A DNA stretch of 64,000 bases from Amblyornis subalaris (GCA_018881555.1 JACAXG010000092.1:1000809-1064808); one strand, 5' to 3'. Positions 34,862 through 49,245 are shown, numbered from the stretch's first letter. Notes: generated by a model not told the origin, from the sequence alone. A program made the numbers and translations.

Positions 34862-37800
34862 AACCTAACCACACAGATGAGATGATGACATTTAATATTG
34901 CTGTAAATCCAAGTTTTTTAAGGGAAAATCTCTCTGAAAGGTTATAGGTTTCAAATTAATGCAAGTACCCAAACAGTAGAGCTTTCAAAGTAGTGAACTT
35001 GTGGAGATGTTTCCTGATAGCCTCAGAGAAAGCATCTTTTTCAAATATACTCCTCTTCAACCTTTATAGCAAGGCAGTCAACTTGCAGTCTCTGATATGT
35101 GCACAGAGTCTAGGTACCATACTCAGGACTTCTAATTCCACTTCTCAATAATCAGTCCTTGCTGGTCTATTTGTAACTAACCAGTGCTCGACTAGCATGG
35201 AAGAGGGCCTAATATTCAATGCCAGGCTACTGTCCGTTACATTGCTCTTCCTCTTACTGTAGCATTTTTGTTTGATATACTTCATTATGCACGACTAGAA
35301 AGTCAAGTTTTAGATGCAACATTCCTTTAATATATACTGTCACCATAAAGGTAAATAAAATTACCATTTAGGAAAGATTCTCACTAAATAGAAATGCCTT
35401 TTCCACAAGTTTTCTACAGAATCAGTGTTCAAACTGAATTTTTCATGTTTAGTTTTGTATGTCAATGGATATAGAGCTACAGTAGTATACTTCTGAACTT
35501 CCTAAATACCTTCCTGTGATTTTCATCCTCCCTGTGATTTTCATCCTTATGTAAAACCTGTAACTTGCATCAGAATCCAGGAGGTTGAGCTCTGAGAATA
35601 TTTTGCCATTAGGAAGCAAAATCTGTTGTAGTCTATACACAAGTGTTCAAACCTGAAAAACATTTATGACTCAATTTCTGTACAGAAATATCCTCTAATT
35701 ATGTGATTCATGGGAATCAATCCAGTGGCTAAACAAATGTAAACAAACTAGTCTATCAATGCTGCAAAATTACTAGTGCAACCTTATCAATAACCTGCCT
35801 GCCAACACTGCTTCCAGGAATTTCTTTTACCGTGTGCCAATAGATGTAAAACAAGAGAGGCAAGATTTTTTTCTCCTTACTTAGGAGAGAAACTCCATGA
35901 AGTGAAAAATGAAAAGGTTATTCACTTCCAAAACCTTCATTAAATGAACAGACCCAAAGGTCTCTGATGATGAATAGCTCATTATTTGATCTCATTACTC
36001 TGGCATGTACATCCATGAAGTGACTGGAAACTAGAGAAGTAGCAGCCCACAAGCTTTACAGAGTGTCTGCTAGAGATTGGCATACTCTCCAATACATCCA
36101 CATAGCTGAGGGCCTAAAACAATGTAGTATGAAAAATAATTGAGAAAAAGATCTCACAGAACTAATTCCTTGNAAAGACCACAAGGAACCTTTGCTGTCA
36201 AAGGAGATCCTTTCCAAACTGAGCCTACACTCTAGGGCTGGGCTCTGTATGATGTGTATACTGTGCATGTTCACTAGTTAAGAAGTTGTTAGTGCTATAA
36301 AAATGACCTCCCATGTAAACAGGCTCAGGACATAAACAACATGATAGAAGTGCAAATTTAACATGTGTGAAGGTGTAAAGTAAGCCTGACTGTATAGCAC
36401 ATTCCAGAACACAGCCAAATTGTAAACTTTTGTGTTTTAATATCATAAGNTCAGTATGTATTTGAGAATACCTTTCAGCACTCTAAATTTACAATTTTAA
36501 AAGTGTATTTGGGAATACATTTTAGACTGCTAAAAGCAAATAACATTCACCCTTCAGCTCTGTTTTGAAATATTATATGAGGACAATTCCCCTACCTTTT
36601 TTATAAATTTCTTTATTCTTTTTCTTTTCTAAATGTCAAGGGACTCTTTCTCATTTCTGTTCTCTTCTGCACACAAAATTTATCCTTAAGCTTCTCCTGT
36701 AGCCAGTTAACCCCTTTGATACTTCTCAAACCAAATACACAGTAGTAAAGATCCTTGACCCTGTACACCGTCACTCAGAACCCTCACAGAGGATCAGTCC
36801 CTCCTAAACTTACCCTTACTTGTGTCAAAGGGATCCTTATATTTAGCCAATCCTTAAGAAAATGAAAAACAAAAGTATATCTGTTACTTCATATGAACAG
36901 TACCCCTCAGACTCATTTACATTAAGTGAATAATCAGTGGCATCAATATTATCACAAAATAGTTTAAATATCTGAAAGAAACATACTTAATTAAATCTTC
37001 ATTTTATTAGACTAAGAAATATAGAAAACGAATGTAGGTATTTCTAGACTGAATGTGCGTGCACATACACAAAGCATTACACAATGAATAATACGCAAGA
37101 TTCAGAAAAAGAGGTAGTTGTGACCACTGCATTTTCATATGACAGCAAATAGGAAACCTCTCCCATTTAACCCCCCTTGTGTAAAAGATTCTGATGATAA
37201 CTACCAATTTTTTTTCTATTTCTGGCAAAATGGCACTGATTTTTGGACATACAGGAAACTGGTATGTCACAAATATAGAATTATACTTTCAGTTATAAAG
37301 TGGTCTATTTTCTAATGATGTAAAAATTTGGTAATTATCACTAAACTCTATTAATTATAGGGTAAAAAATGAAAAAAATTGCCATTAGCTTCACTATAGC
37401 ATTACCAAGCTCTTTATGAACAAATGTCCTTACAACAGCAAAACAAAATAATCCCTGAAACAGTGCCATTGCAGCCCACTTTTGAGTCACAATCCATGTC
37501 AGAAACACAGTATAAGGCAGCCTGGCTATACTGAAACAAAGCTAGTTCTACTCCTCTCTTTCTCCACAGCTCATTCAGAGTGCTTCCTTGTCTTTCCAAA
37601 TCCAAATCACTCTGCCTGTGGTTTGGAGAGTAGAACACTATCAAATTTGACATTGCTGCAAGCCACCTTAACAAAGCAGAACATCAACAAGAAAAAGATT
37701 GTGTCTTGGTCTGTGAATTGAATATATTCCTACAGGCTTGATTCTGAAGTGAAATTATCGTGTTTAACTCATTCCCTCCACCAACTTAAACATAAGAGCT

Positions 37801-38509
37801 ATTTTGAGTAGCTGGAGGGCCAGCTGAGAGCTCCACTTGGAAAGCACTGGGGTTCGTATGCATACTCAAAACTGTGTCAGGATTACTAACAATATAAACA
37901 TAAGATTTAATAATGAAAACACAGTTCTCAGGAAAGATTACAGTGCTTGCTTTCCTGGGAGAAGAGTCGCAAATATCAACTTGTACAGAAATTTGCTATG
38001 AATCTGTGAAGAAAAATATTTTCGTTCTTTCAACAGAGAAGGTAGTCCAGAGTACACATATCTAAAAGATCAACTGTCATTGCACATCTTTACTAACATG
38101 TCCATCCCCCTATTACCACAAAATAATAATCTAGAGAAACATTATCTGCTTTGCTTTCTACCTGTCCTTTGCCCCTTTGTGTTTTATGTAGCACAACAGA
38201 ACTACTAATTTCTTCAGAATGCTTTAACCCATATTATATGAGCCTTGCAAAATATTTGTGAACATACTTTGAAATTGCCTGAAGACAAAGTTAGTGCTAC
38301 ACCGTTTTACTGACCAGCATCTAAGACTGGATATGCTAAAACCAAGAGATATGCCACATACAGATTCTTGCAGGTAAAAGGGTCTTAACGCGTGGAATTT
38401 TACTTTGTTTAATTACTGCTGGTTAACACAAAACTTTTGATAATCCATTTAGATATTAGGAAAAAAAAAATCAAACAGTTAAACAAATAGTTAAAAAAAN
38501 CACTTTTCC
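34862..38509. other. AT-rich DNA, no recognised feature
   Basis: No gene or transposon recognised. The one structural detail is the 18-bp tandem duplication at 35513-35547. Several short open frames on both strands (35449-37721) lack motifs. Confidence 0.5.
35513..35547. repeat. 18-bp tandem duplication
   Basis: 'cctgtgattttcatcctc' is followed directly by 'cctgtgattttcatcct'. On the minus strand this yields the repeated hexapeptide MKITGR in a short open frame, which is a by-product and not evidence of coding. Confidence 0.9.
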
Positions 38510-39090
38510 TACCCCTTCCCTAGGTTCAGCTTCAGGGAAGCACTTCTGTTCTCCCCTTCTGAGTCTCAGCATCCCTTTGCTTTTGCTGTATATTATGTTC
38601 AGTCCCTCACAGCTCCCTCAGTGAGATGTTGGGTGGTGAAGGGGCTGAGGGCCAGAGCATAGTGGCTTCTGCATGCTGCTCCTTGCTTCTTACTCCTTTC
38701 CCTGTGTTGCAGCAGTGGTAACCCTCAGTCACAGACCCTCTGGGGTGCCCCTGTCCCGGGGAATGCTGCCTGTGAACCCCAATCCCCCAGAGCAGTACCT
38801 CCTCTGTCATCGAGCACGTCCTCCCAGAGCGTGTCATCATCCTTGTCTGCAGTAATGTCCCTTCTGCCTCTTTTCCATCTCCTCCCACCCTCCCGAATGT
38901 TGCTGTCTCTCACACAGGCCTGCTCAGAGATGCCACACGTCCTGGCTGTGGCTTTGGCAGGCAGCAGGGAACTCCCAACCACTGTGACCCACAAGTGTGA
39001 TGATGCTGGATGTGTGCAGCACACACAGGCACCTGAAGCCCAGTTTTTCTGGTTACTTTACACAATGCAGGAATCTGCACCAGAAGATTG
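38510..39090. other. GC-rich island, possibly a degraded LTR (minus)
   Basis: About 580 bp stand out from the AT-rich surroundings by their GC content and C/T-rich blocks ('cacagctccctcagtgag', 'ctgctccttgcttcttact', 'cagaccctctggggtgcccc'). The style resembles the reverse complement of U3 regions of bird LTRs, which carry short 'ctgcagtccctctgggg' type units. I could not find LTR ends, a TSD or a polyA signal. Overlapping open frames on both strands (up to 99 codons) reflect the scarcity of stop codons in GC-rich DNA. Alternatives are an isolated CpG-poor regulatory island or an unlisted repeat. Confidence 0.35.
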
Positions 39091-39824
39091 ACTACATCAT
39101 CACTGAAATGAGGACTATAACAACATGTAAATTTTAAATCTAAATATTAAACCTCAANATATATATGCAGGAAAACCTGAGAAACAGAGCCCAGCTCCCA
39201 AGGTCAAAGATAATCATATAAACTTTTTATTCACATCACAGCCTCAGAAAACTTTCTGAAAANCATGTTTCCTCAAAATAAAATATCCATTGCAGAAAAT
39301 ATCTGTCATCTGAGTTGAAGCACTGGAGCATTGTAAGGAGTCATAAAACCCATAAAAATGAATTGCAACAAAATAACTGCTTTAAAATAATCTAATGTGT
39401 ATGATTTAATTTAGGAAAAATTCCCTCACCATTGATTGTTAGGTGTTTGTATGCTACAGGGGTATAAGAGTACTGTGAAAAAAGAAAGGTACAAAAATTA
39501 CAGCAGGCAGCTTGAAAGGATTAGAAAACACCATATGTTTTCCTTTTTCACCCATGTAATAATCTTGCTCTATTAAATTCAGAATTTCTGGACATTTCAG
39601 AGTCCAGCAAGAAATAAAACAATTGTTCTTCATCTAGTATAAGAAGTTAAAATTGTTTTTTCTTATGTTACTAATATTCATCCTTTCTGGCAGTCCTGAT
39701 GCAGGAAACAGCAATTAGGTTTTCTTCCACTTTTTTTTTTAGCTATTTGTATAACTGGGGAGTTGGTATCAGCTGGACACAGAATGAGACCCATATCACT
39801 TAGTGATATATAATTTCCATGGTT

Positions 39825-39913
39825 TTGGTTTGGGGTTTTTTTGTTTTGTTTTGGTTTGGTTTTTTTGTATGGGTTTGCTTATTTGTTTATTTGTTTTGTT
39901 CTGTTTTGTTTTG
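39825..39913. repeat. T/G-rich low-complexity (TTTTG)n
   Basis: Imperfect TTTTG/TTTGG units ('ttttgttttgttttggtttg' and similar) without a recognisable element body. Confidence 0.8.
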
Positions 39914-42546
39914 AAATATTAGTCAGTATGGCTAGGGCAGTGGAGCGCCATGACTCATCTGTGGCACCTGCACACCTCCCAGTACTGCTTGTTAAGACAC
40001 TTATGGACTCTGTAATCACATATCCCTAGCCCAGACTCCTTGATTCCCTCCATATCTAGAGCAAATAAGAGGGTTTCACACAGATTTTCTATCAGTCTCT
40101 GGTTTCCCACCTTAAGCCTGTTGTGGGAGTGTGAAGCCAGCAGCAGTTGTGTGGCAAGGTTTGTCTATTGCTTCTTTNCCCTTCCAGTCCTGAACAGATT
40201 AAACCATTCTGTTAGACCTGAGCAGATGTCATCAAGATCTGAGCTTTTTCACGTCAATTTTTCCCTATGACAGCTTGTGTACTTCTTTCTTCCCAAATTA
40301 TAAAATCAAATAGGACAAATACTGGTGATGTTTCATCAGCTTTTCTGATAATATGTTATAAATCTGATAAATTACCACACCTGAATTTAGGATCCAGATG
40401 AATGATTAAACCACAGTTAAACTAAGTTTCCTTGATAAACATTTGGAAGTACTGACTGAAATCAATAATGGAAGTGTTTGCACAATTAAGCAGGAAGCAG
40501 AACGTGTTTCAAATAATAAGGTAATATATGACTTTATAAACCCAGGAAACAGAAACAAACAGATCTGCAAATAAATATCACACAATAAAAATATCTTGCA
40601 GCATTACGATATGTTTACTAAAACAGCAAACATAAAATAGCAAAAAATTTCAATGAAAAAAAAATTATCAGAGATTTACAAGTTAATTTCCAAAATAAGT
40701 CCTTTCCTGTACTTTACATTTTAACTCTAACGTGCCCAAATGTAATAAACTTCTGTGAATTACCATGTTGCGGTATGTTGTCCTGAGAAAACAGATGCAC
40801 ACAAAATAACTNGGGATCAGTTGATTCACAGTAACCAGTTACTTTCTGATTACATAGTCCTATATATGAGTCCTTATTGGAAAATTAAGTCTAATTAATT
40901 CTGCCATTTTTTATCTGGCCAGTTAATTAGTATTACAATGTAGAGAATTTTCTTTACAATAAGGACAAAAAATAGTTCAGTGAAAAAAATAGTAAAATAA
41001 TACCAATGTCAACCATATGACGATTTGTTCATTGTTTTAATATGCTATAATGAATCCATAAAAGAGATTTATTCAAAATATGGAATGTATGCTGTACTCA
41101 CATGACATCCTACTCAAATTATAATAGCAAAAGAGTAAAAATAAAGAACGTTGTATTAACGCAAATTTTCAGTTGCCACAATTATCTCTGTCACAGTTCT
41201 TTATTCCACTCTTTTTCTTCTGGAATGTCTCTGCAAAACAGTATCTTCCTCAAACAAAAAAAATCAACTGAAATTATATTATAGCAAATTTCAGTTCTTA
41301 ATAGATATCATAAAAAAAGCAGTAATTTCCANAGCATTTAGCTGAAGTTAAAATATGAAGTATCATTCAGCATTTACAAAAACATGTCTGAGACTTCATC
41401 AGAAGATGTACCTCGGATCTGGACTATGAGTCCTGGAACAATGTCAAGTAAGAGGCAGAAGCTAACTATGAATCTTGAAACAATAAATCAGTATTGCTTA
41501 GCAGAGAAATAACTCTGTGAAAGAACTTTAGTCATCACTTAGAACTCACAACTAATTGTCTGCAGACTCTCTGCCCATTTACTGCTAGTACCAAAGAGGC
41601 TGCTGTACCNTGTTTGGAATTTATTGACTGCTAAGAGGAAGATTCGGTTCCTGTATGTAATACACTGAAGAGCCATACATCCCAATTATTATTGTATTCT
41701 TTCAAAGTAAAAGCGAGCTTTTCCAATACATCAGAGATCTAATACGGTGATTTCAGGCTCACTCGCATCTTCTTGGAATGAAACCTGTTTTGTTTGTGAG
41801 CTCCCAGATTTGACACAGGGACTGACTGAAATGGATAGCCCCTAATTTCCAAATTGTCTCTTCTAAGCCGACCATGTCATACAGTAGTGTTAACAACACA
41901 AAAAACAATTCTAGGTCAATGCATGTTAATAAGAACTGCAGCCTTCTTGAAAGGGTTGGCACTGTCTCCAACACTGATTCTAGTATTGTTTTCTCCACTT
42001 TTTGAATGAATAATTCAACAGAGAGAAGAATACAGAGCAAGCACAGATTTATGCATTCTCTTTCTAACCACTGTACTTTTTAAGTATATATGCCAACTAT
42101 CTTTAGTCTTGTGGTTTCTGGCAGATAAGGAATTGCATGCACAGCAATGACTGAGGGAAAGAAAGCAACATATATTCCTCATTAAAAGGAATCAACTAAT
42201 TTCAGAAAAGGAGGCTCAAACACAAAGTTTTAGAACCNCTATGAAGTGTTGGGTAAGCTAGAAATGTTTTCACTATGTAGCTAGAAAAGTAGTCCATTGT
42301 TTCCTAAAACACATTTTTCTTGAAAGTTATTTGACTCCATCCTATGTAGAGGTGAAAAATGAATAACTTTATCCTCTCAAGGTAAACACTTATTTTGGAC
42401 ACTTGTTGAAAGTGTTCTGCNAAGCTGCTTGCAAAGAAATGAAGGAAAACACTTTCTATTTTATGGCTTTTAGAAGAAATAACATGGAAAATGTGGAGTC
42501 CAGAAAGCATGTATAGCAATGGTAGGACTCAGACAAACGGATATTT

Positions 42547-42563
42547 AAAAAAAAAAAAAAAAA
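42547..42563. repeat. Poly-A run
   Basis: Seventeen A residues. The upstream sequence does not look like a processed transcript. Confidence 0.85.
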
Positions 42564-45500
42564 GTTGCTTTGAATTTAATGTACTTTGCCTTCTATATTT
42601 CATGTTTCATTTAGCACTCATGTATTTGGAAACTTCACATAATTAGGATGTCTCCAAAAGAACCAATTGAACCTCATGCTATTGAATGGCAGGTAAATCT
42701 TATCTGGGACAAAATTAACATAAATGTTGCTTAAGAGAAGAGCGCTTGCCCTGGAACAAGTGATTAAGTAGTCTTTAATTTGGGACAGAATCAAAGTGAA
42801 ACTCTTAGATCTGATCTAATTACAAAGTTGATGAATTAAGAAGGGAGGAAAAATTAAGAAATACACATGAAATGCTGTAAATCCATTTATTTCCATATAT
42901 TTTTTTCTAGAAAAAAAATCACACATCTTTTCAGAAACAGGAAATAAACATCAACAAACAAAAATCAACCCTCTTTTTTAGCTTTAAAAACAATTCACAT
43001 ACTATATACTGAGGTGACATACCTTTTAGTTTGGAAATATTATTGGTATTCCAGTTAGGGAGACAAAAGTAAGCTGCAACAATGTCAGTTTAAAAAAGGC
43101 TCTTGAAACACTGTAATAAAACAAAGAGAGGAGAAGGTCTATGAGCAAAACTCATAGAAAATTTTAATAAAATTACTCTCCTAATATAGGAAGGTGTCCT
43201 TGGTTCCTGTAATAAAAAAAAGCCAATTTCTCCACAGAATAGATAGTTTCAAGCTTTATTAAAGGAGTCCAGCTAACGGAGGACTTCTTCTGTTGTTTGG
43301 NAAAAAAAAAAAAGAATCTTAATCCTTACAAACTTTGGCTAGTTTTGAAGTAATCTGACTGATTTCAATTAAAGTGAGTAACCCATAAAAAACCCATAAA
43401 AAGAACAGATGTATCTTTTGCGTGTGATCTGATGTAAAAGTTATGTTCCTACCTTAGATATTAATAAGTTGATGGTGTGATATCATGTACCCCACAAGTC
43501 AGAAAATGCATCCCAAACACCAAGACTAAAATTAAACTAAACTAGCTAAAATACCAAGACTTCAGGGGCCAGAGAGAGAAAGAAGAAGCAGTCAAGGGTG
43601 TTGACAGTGCCCTAGGAGAACAAACCAACCCATTTACTAGGACTGTTTGAGAAAGGGGGAAGAAGCAGAATGAATTGTGTTGTGTAATTCAAGAACATAT
43701 TCCTGCCAGACACTGCAGATATTTCTCGGTTCCAGTCAGCACTCACTGCAGTGCACTGATTATTCCATCTCAATTTAGTAAATAGTTAGCTCTTCTAAAG
43801 ACAAAAGAAACAAATTTAAAAAAACAGACCAAACTAAAACAAACAAAACCCAAGCAACTGACAAAACAAAATCAACAAAAACCACCTAATACGAATAAAA
43901 AGCACCTCCACTGCAGCCAGCACTGCCACCACCCCCAAAAAGCAAGATTATATACTTTTAATTACAAAAATATGTATTGTAGATATAAAGAGAAAGTGCT
44001 AACCAACCCTAGCAGGAATAAAATGCAGTGACACAAACATTGACAGCAAATTTCCTTGGGACTACTTTTCATAGATTTCCTCAGATGTGCTGATGAGATA
44101 AAAACTTTTTATAAATCTTAGTTATCTGTGACATGAACAATTACCTTCTGCCTGTCATTTATCTGTGGCTTATAAATACCATTTTGCTAAGAAGTCATGT
44201 TTGTTATCTGTTTCAAATATGACTACAGCTAAAAGCTTGCTGCATCTGTGTGCATGACATGTGCGTATGCATGCACACATTCAGNCACTAACCCGGCTCA
44301 AAAATTTTCTTTTTGAACATTATTAAAATATTTCTAAAAGTGAAAGAATTCTTTAGAAACACAGTAACTATTTAAATACTTGAGATTCATGAACCTAGAG
44401 AAAGCTTAAAAATTTATTTAATAAGAGCTATATGAGAAAAAAATAAACTTATTGGCAGTAGCCCCCAGTGTTCAATAGCATTTCAGTTCAGATTTGTAGG
44501 TTCTTGTTTATTCCTTTTTTAGGATTTAGGTAACAGAAACACAATTTCATGATAACCACTGAGAATTTATTTTATTTTTTCTCTAGTCTTCCTTTGCATT
44601 ATAATGAGACAATTGAGTATTTTGTTCTTTCTTTGAACTCCCAGCCTCCACTATAAATCACAGAGTAAAAGCTACTTTACTCTTTCATGTCCATATTGCA
44701 ACAAACACTTTCAAGAACAGCAAATAATAGCAGAACTTTCAAGAAAATCAAATTAAAAAAAAACAGAAATAGCATGAATAATGACATTTTCTCCTTATTT
44801 CCTTAAGAAAGTAATGTCTGAGGAACNAAACTAGTAAGCATTATATAATATTGTACACAGAAGTACTCAATTACATTGCATTTGAGTACTCAATAGCCTT
44901 GAATACAATTAGCAACTTATTACAAATCAGATAAACTTTTTCATTTAAGAAGTGCATAGTTTGACCAATTTTTTCAGAAAACGTTAGAAGATTTTGAAAG
45001 TACACAGATCTAATAGAAATTTTTTTTCATCCTTCTTTTAAGCCATCTTTTAAATGAATAATTTTTTTTCTTGAAGAAGTTGCTTCATTTTTCTCTGCTT
45101 TCTTATTTTTATTTCATTATGGAAATGCATAACTCATTGTCTTAGCGACNTAAATGAATTTCTTTCTAATAAATTGCTAATTAATGGAATANTCTGGTGA
45201 AAGTATCTTGAAGCTTCACTAGGTCTGTTTCTATACGCAGTACACCAAACTCAATGAAGAGCCAAATCAAATCTTAAGGCTACTGTTTTCAAAGCCCTTA
45301 GAGAACTAAAAGTTCCTTAAAATGTGATCTAAGGCTTTGGGGGTTAAAACCACTTGCACATCTATACTTTCTCATTCTACTAAAGTAGAAGTCTTGTAGC
45401 TGTAGTAAAAGCAACTCAAAAATCTAATACTCAGCATCCACTGTGCACTCCTTTGCTCTGTATAGGGAAAGCATATAGTAGGGCACAGAATATTTTAAAT

Positions 45501-47835
45501 CTCACCTGGTTAATGTTTTCCTCATGAGGAAAGAAACAAAGAAAGNTACAAAATAATACTTATATACTTATACTTAAATGTTGCTTATATGTCTTCATAC
45601 ATCAGAAAGTTCTTCAGAGGCAAGAGGGTAAGATGATTGTTTTAAAAACTAAAAGCACTTATAATTCAAGGAATTAAGTAAGTGATACTTGTCCACAGAC
45701 TATAAAGCCACTGAAAGTCTGGAGACTGTACTGAAAAAAAGACTTCAGAAGTACTTCAGAAATGATGAAGATTCTAGTGAGGTAAGATGAACTTTATCTG
45801 TGAGAAAATTAAAATGTCTAACTAGATTGTACTAGCATGACACAGGAGAAAATACTGACTGCAAAGTTAATAGACTTAGCTAACATCTGAGAAAAGCCAA
45901 TCAAGTGCAAAAATTTCATAAAAGGCCAATTTTCATTTTAGTGGTCAAACAGCTAACGTATCAAGAAGAATGAAGACTGGCATATTTCTTGAAGTTTTTA
46001 AATAAAGAATGGATACTTTTTTGAAAGAAATCATTGACTGCAAGCCTTTGGCCTTAAGATTCCAGGCAATGTTAAATATGCAGGCATACAACTGGTGCCT
46101 CTGGTCTTAACATAGATGAATTTGTAAGTCTTAGCTCTCATCCTTTTGATCACCTTTGTATCACCTGACTGCCCCTAAGGTTTATGACAGAAAATCGTAT
46201 AGTCAGGAAAACTAATTCTTTTTGATTCTTAAGCAAGCAGTGTAGGAGAGCAGATAAAGGGCAAACTATCCATGTGCTCTCCCAACCAATTTTGTTAAGA
46301 ATACTAAGCATACCTTCTTTTTAACNTATCATTTATTGCCAAAGAACGTACTCTATGCTAAAATTTTAGTAACAGATGTCCATGAATATGGACTACTAAT
46401 TTGTATAATGCATTACTAACATTAAATTCAGCAACTGCAATTTACAAAACAGACTAAATCCTACAGCACAGAACATTTTCTTTCTTTACAAAATACAGGC
46501 TAATAATATGAACTTAAATTTTCAAGCACCATCCATTGTGCATTTGCATTATACAAGGGTATATTTTCTGTGGTTTCAATGTCCTTGACTTTCTCTGTTT
46601 ATTTTTTACCCTGTGATTTATGTGGCATCTTTGATGGAAGAGGTAGTGTATAAATCTATTGCATTCTCAGCCTCATTATTAGTAATGGATTAATTTTCAG
46701 TTTCATCACTAAAAACAGTTCATTATCTGCAAAGGCAAAATTATCTTCATATAGATTCTGAGGTAATTGATTCCTCTATTTATATGCTGAAGGGAATGTT
46801 GCTCACACAAATTGGGAATGAAAACTCTTTTTCTTCCCCTCCCTCCTTCTTCCAAACCACAGTGACATGAAAAACTAGCACTTCCACAGATAATATAAAA
46901 ATAATCAGTGATAAAACAAGATTAGTTACTCCCAGTGATGTTATTCCTTGCAGAAATAGTTTCTTAATGATGCAGGTTGGCTAAATGAAATGGACACCAT
47001 CTTACATCATAAACGAGTCTCAGAACATCACTGGAAAGAAATATTCTATTTATTAATACTTGCAAGTATTAATAATTACCATTTTCATTTTTCTTTTTCA
47101 TTATTCTCTAAAAATATTTNATATTGTAGCAGCACAGTGCAAAATTAAAGAATTACAATAGTATTACTCTTTGACCGAAAACTATTTCTCACTCAAAGGG
47201 TGAGAAGGGGAGGGCTGAACAGAACTGTTCTGAGCACTCTCAGTAAAGTAGAAGACTGTTTTTTCTTTCTGGTTTTAATTTTGATAATTTCATTTAATAT
47301 CTGAAGTGGAGCCAGTGGCATGAAGATTTACTTTATGGGTTCTTTTAGGTTCACTGATGATACAGTTTTGTTCTAGTTCTATNGTGCTGTCCAAGTGGTT
47401 TACATCTGAGTACTTCTGCATGTGTATTGGCATGCATATGTATTTCTTCACTTAAATTATAAGCATAATAAAATAACTATATCACTCCACAGACAACACA
47501 GTTAGAAATCAGATGAACAAGAAAATTCTGTTTTTAACTTACCTGAACAATAGTAGAAACCAGTTGTGGGGAAAACCGAGNGTAAAATTAAAGAAAACTG
47601 GAAAAATTACGAAAATTGCAGTCAGCGTACATGCTAAGGGGGAAGAAACAGAGGATGGAGCAGAGTGGAAAGNACGTGTTATATCCGTATGGAAAATTAT
47701 AGGAAGAAAACGTTTGCTACTCTCTGGATGGAATGTAGTCAGCATGCCTGACTTCCCACACACAACAGAAGCTAAAGGAGGCTAAATGGAGGGTGGAGCA
47801 GAGTGGACACACCACAGTCAGGCTCTGTTGAAATC

Positions 47836-49245
47836 TGTGGTAGTTTGACCCAGTGTGGAGAAAATCTGATTGGTTAAAACAGGTGATGGACAGTGGTTTA
47901 AGCCACTTGATATTCAGGAATGCCTCTGTGGAAATATGTTTAAAAAACCACCTAGAAAATACTTGCTTTTTCTTGTTCCCCTGCTGCACTCATGGCAGCA
48001 GGGTCCCCTGGACCGGGCTCCTGGCCCGGCCTGGCGGGGGCCCTGCCCCCACTGGCCCCGCTCCGTCTAGCCTCGAGAGAGGGCTAGCCCATTTCCATCT
48101 GACCCACGGAGGGGCAGAGGCAGTAAGCCACCAGAGCCGAGAAACCAGCCGGCGGCATGCAGGAGCCGAGAGTTCCCCCCCCCTCCCCATTCCTCCCACG
48201 GAGATAGACAAGGTGAGATCAAAGAGAGAAAGACCCAGGAGTTGAGGCGCTAATTGCAGTAATAAAACTGCTGTAAACTGCTGTGAACCNCCAGCATAAG
48301 CAGTGTGGCTCTGGGGGAGAGACTGCCCCTTCATTTTACTGAACCAGAGACGCAGCCGTATGGCCAAGAGGGAGAGAACAGGCGAGTATTAACCCGATGA
48401 GAACTCCATAAATTCTCCTGCAGGCATTCTCTGCAAATATTAACTTCTCTTCCAAGCCAGAGAAAAAGGAAAGCAAGTCATGTGATACGACGAAATATGG
48501 CGACTGAGAAGAAAGAGGGAGTGGCAGAGGAGAAGCCATTTTACCATCAGGACTAACCCTTTCTGTAAGCTCTGGAGTGACTGTAATAGAACCAAACTAT
48601 TTTTCTCTTTAATTCATTAAGGAACATTTGGGGGGATGTGAAATTCACGCAGCCTAGGAATAAGAGTACTTTATGCCATGAGCAGCTGATGATAAGGCTT
48701 TTTGGAGATTCTNAAGGAGAGAGAGAAAGAGAGACTTTACTTTTAGGCTGGAATGACTCNTCCTTAAAAGAGTACCCCATTGGACCTCTTGGTGACCCNC
48801 GGACCANGAGTTCTTGTGGGAGAGAGGAAGAATTCACCACTGCAGGAATCTAGGTGGGCTGTGGTGTTTTTCTGAAGGTTTGGAACCACGCTGAAGACAC
48901 TCTGTAGGGAGTTATCTTCNGTGGGATGAACCCCACTGCACAACAGAAAGAACTCTTTTTCCCATAAAGCGGCAATAAGAACTCTTAATCAAAAAGATCA
49001 GAATCCCATGTTTTATGTCCTTTGCGTGATCAGTGAGAAAGATTGGGATGTATTGGGAGGAGAATGGTATTTGTATNTTATGCCTTAATATTTTTATTAT
49101 TATTATTCTTTCTATTCTTAGTAGTGTTAGTGAATAAAACTATTTAACCATTTCTTAAGCTTGCAGCCTTGTTTCTGCCGTCTTATATCCTCTAAAGAAT
49201 ATAATCATGGGAGTTTGGGGTCTTCCCTCAGGCTACACCATGTCA
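47836..49245 (+). mobile_element. Long LTR (1410 bp) with perfect 5-bp TSD
   Basis: It begins TGTGGTAGTTTGACCC (47836) and ends CTACACCATGTCA (49245). AAATC precedes it (47831-47835) and follows it (49246-49250). AATAAA at 49133-49138, after a T-rich stretch, is followed by about 105 bp of U5-like sequence. This gives plus orientation. The 5' part (48000-48180) is GC-rich. A second AATAAA lies at 48262-48267, so the element could be an unusually long LTR or a shorter LTR fused to leftover interior. The 130-codon plus frame at 47853 and the 125-codon minus frame at 47990 fall in the GC-rich block and show no retroviral motif. Seven N positions fall inside. The 5-bp TSD and TGTGG-type start suggest an ERVL-like class. 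Confidence 0.8.
49133..49138 (+). terminator. Polyadenylation signal of LTR 47836-49245
   Basis: AATAAA in 'gttagtgaataaaactattt', preceded by a T-rich stretch with TTATTATTATT. The position fits the R/U5 border. Confidence 0.6.

Larger units (their letters stand above)
39091..47835. other. Long repeat-poor AT-rich DNA
   Basis: Nearly 9 kb with no LTR, CR1 or coding signature. Low-complexity patches: T/G-rich (TTTTG)n at 39825-39913, A17 at 42547-42563, A12 at 43303-43314, and A/C-rich at 43818-43890. The largest open frame (42040-41759, minus, 93 codons) is Leu-rich with no recognised family. Any exon here would have to be shorter than I can detect. Confidence 0.5.

Noticed and set aside
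35449..35640. Repeated MKITGR peptide in a minus frame
   Set aside because: Explained by an 18-bp tandem DNA duplication, not by protein repeats.
41759..42040. 93-codon Leu-rich minus frame
   Set aside because: No recognised family, no splice-like flanks noticed, and typical of chance frames in AT-rich DNA.
47853..48367. 130- and 125-codon frames on opposite strands
   Set aside because: Both lie in the GC-rich part of the 47836-49245 LTR and overlap each other antisense. No retroviral protein motif.
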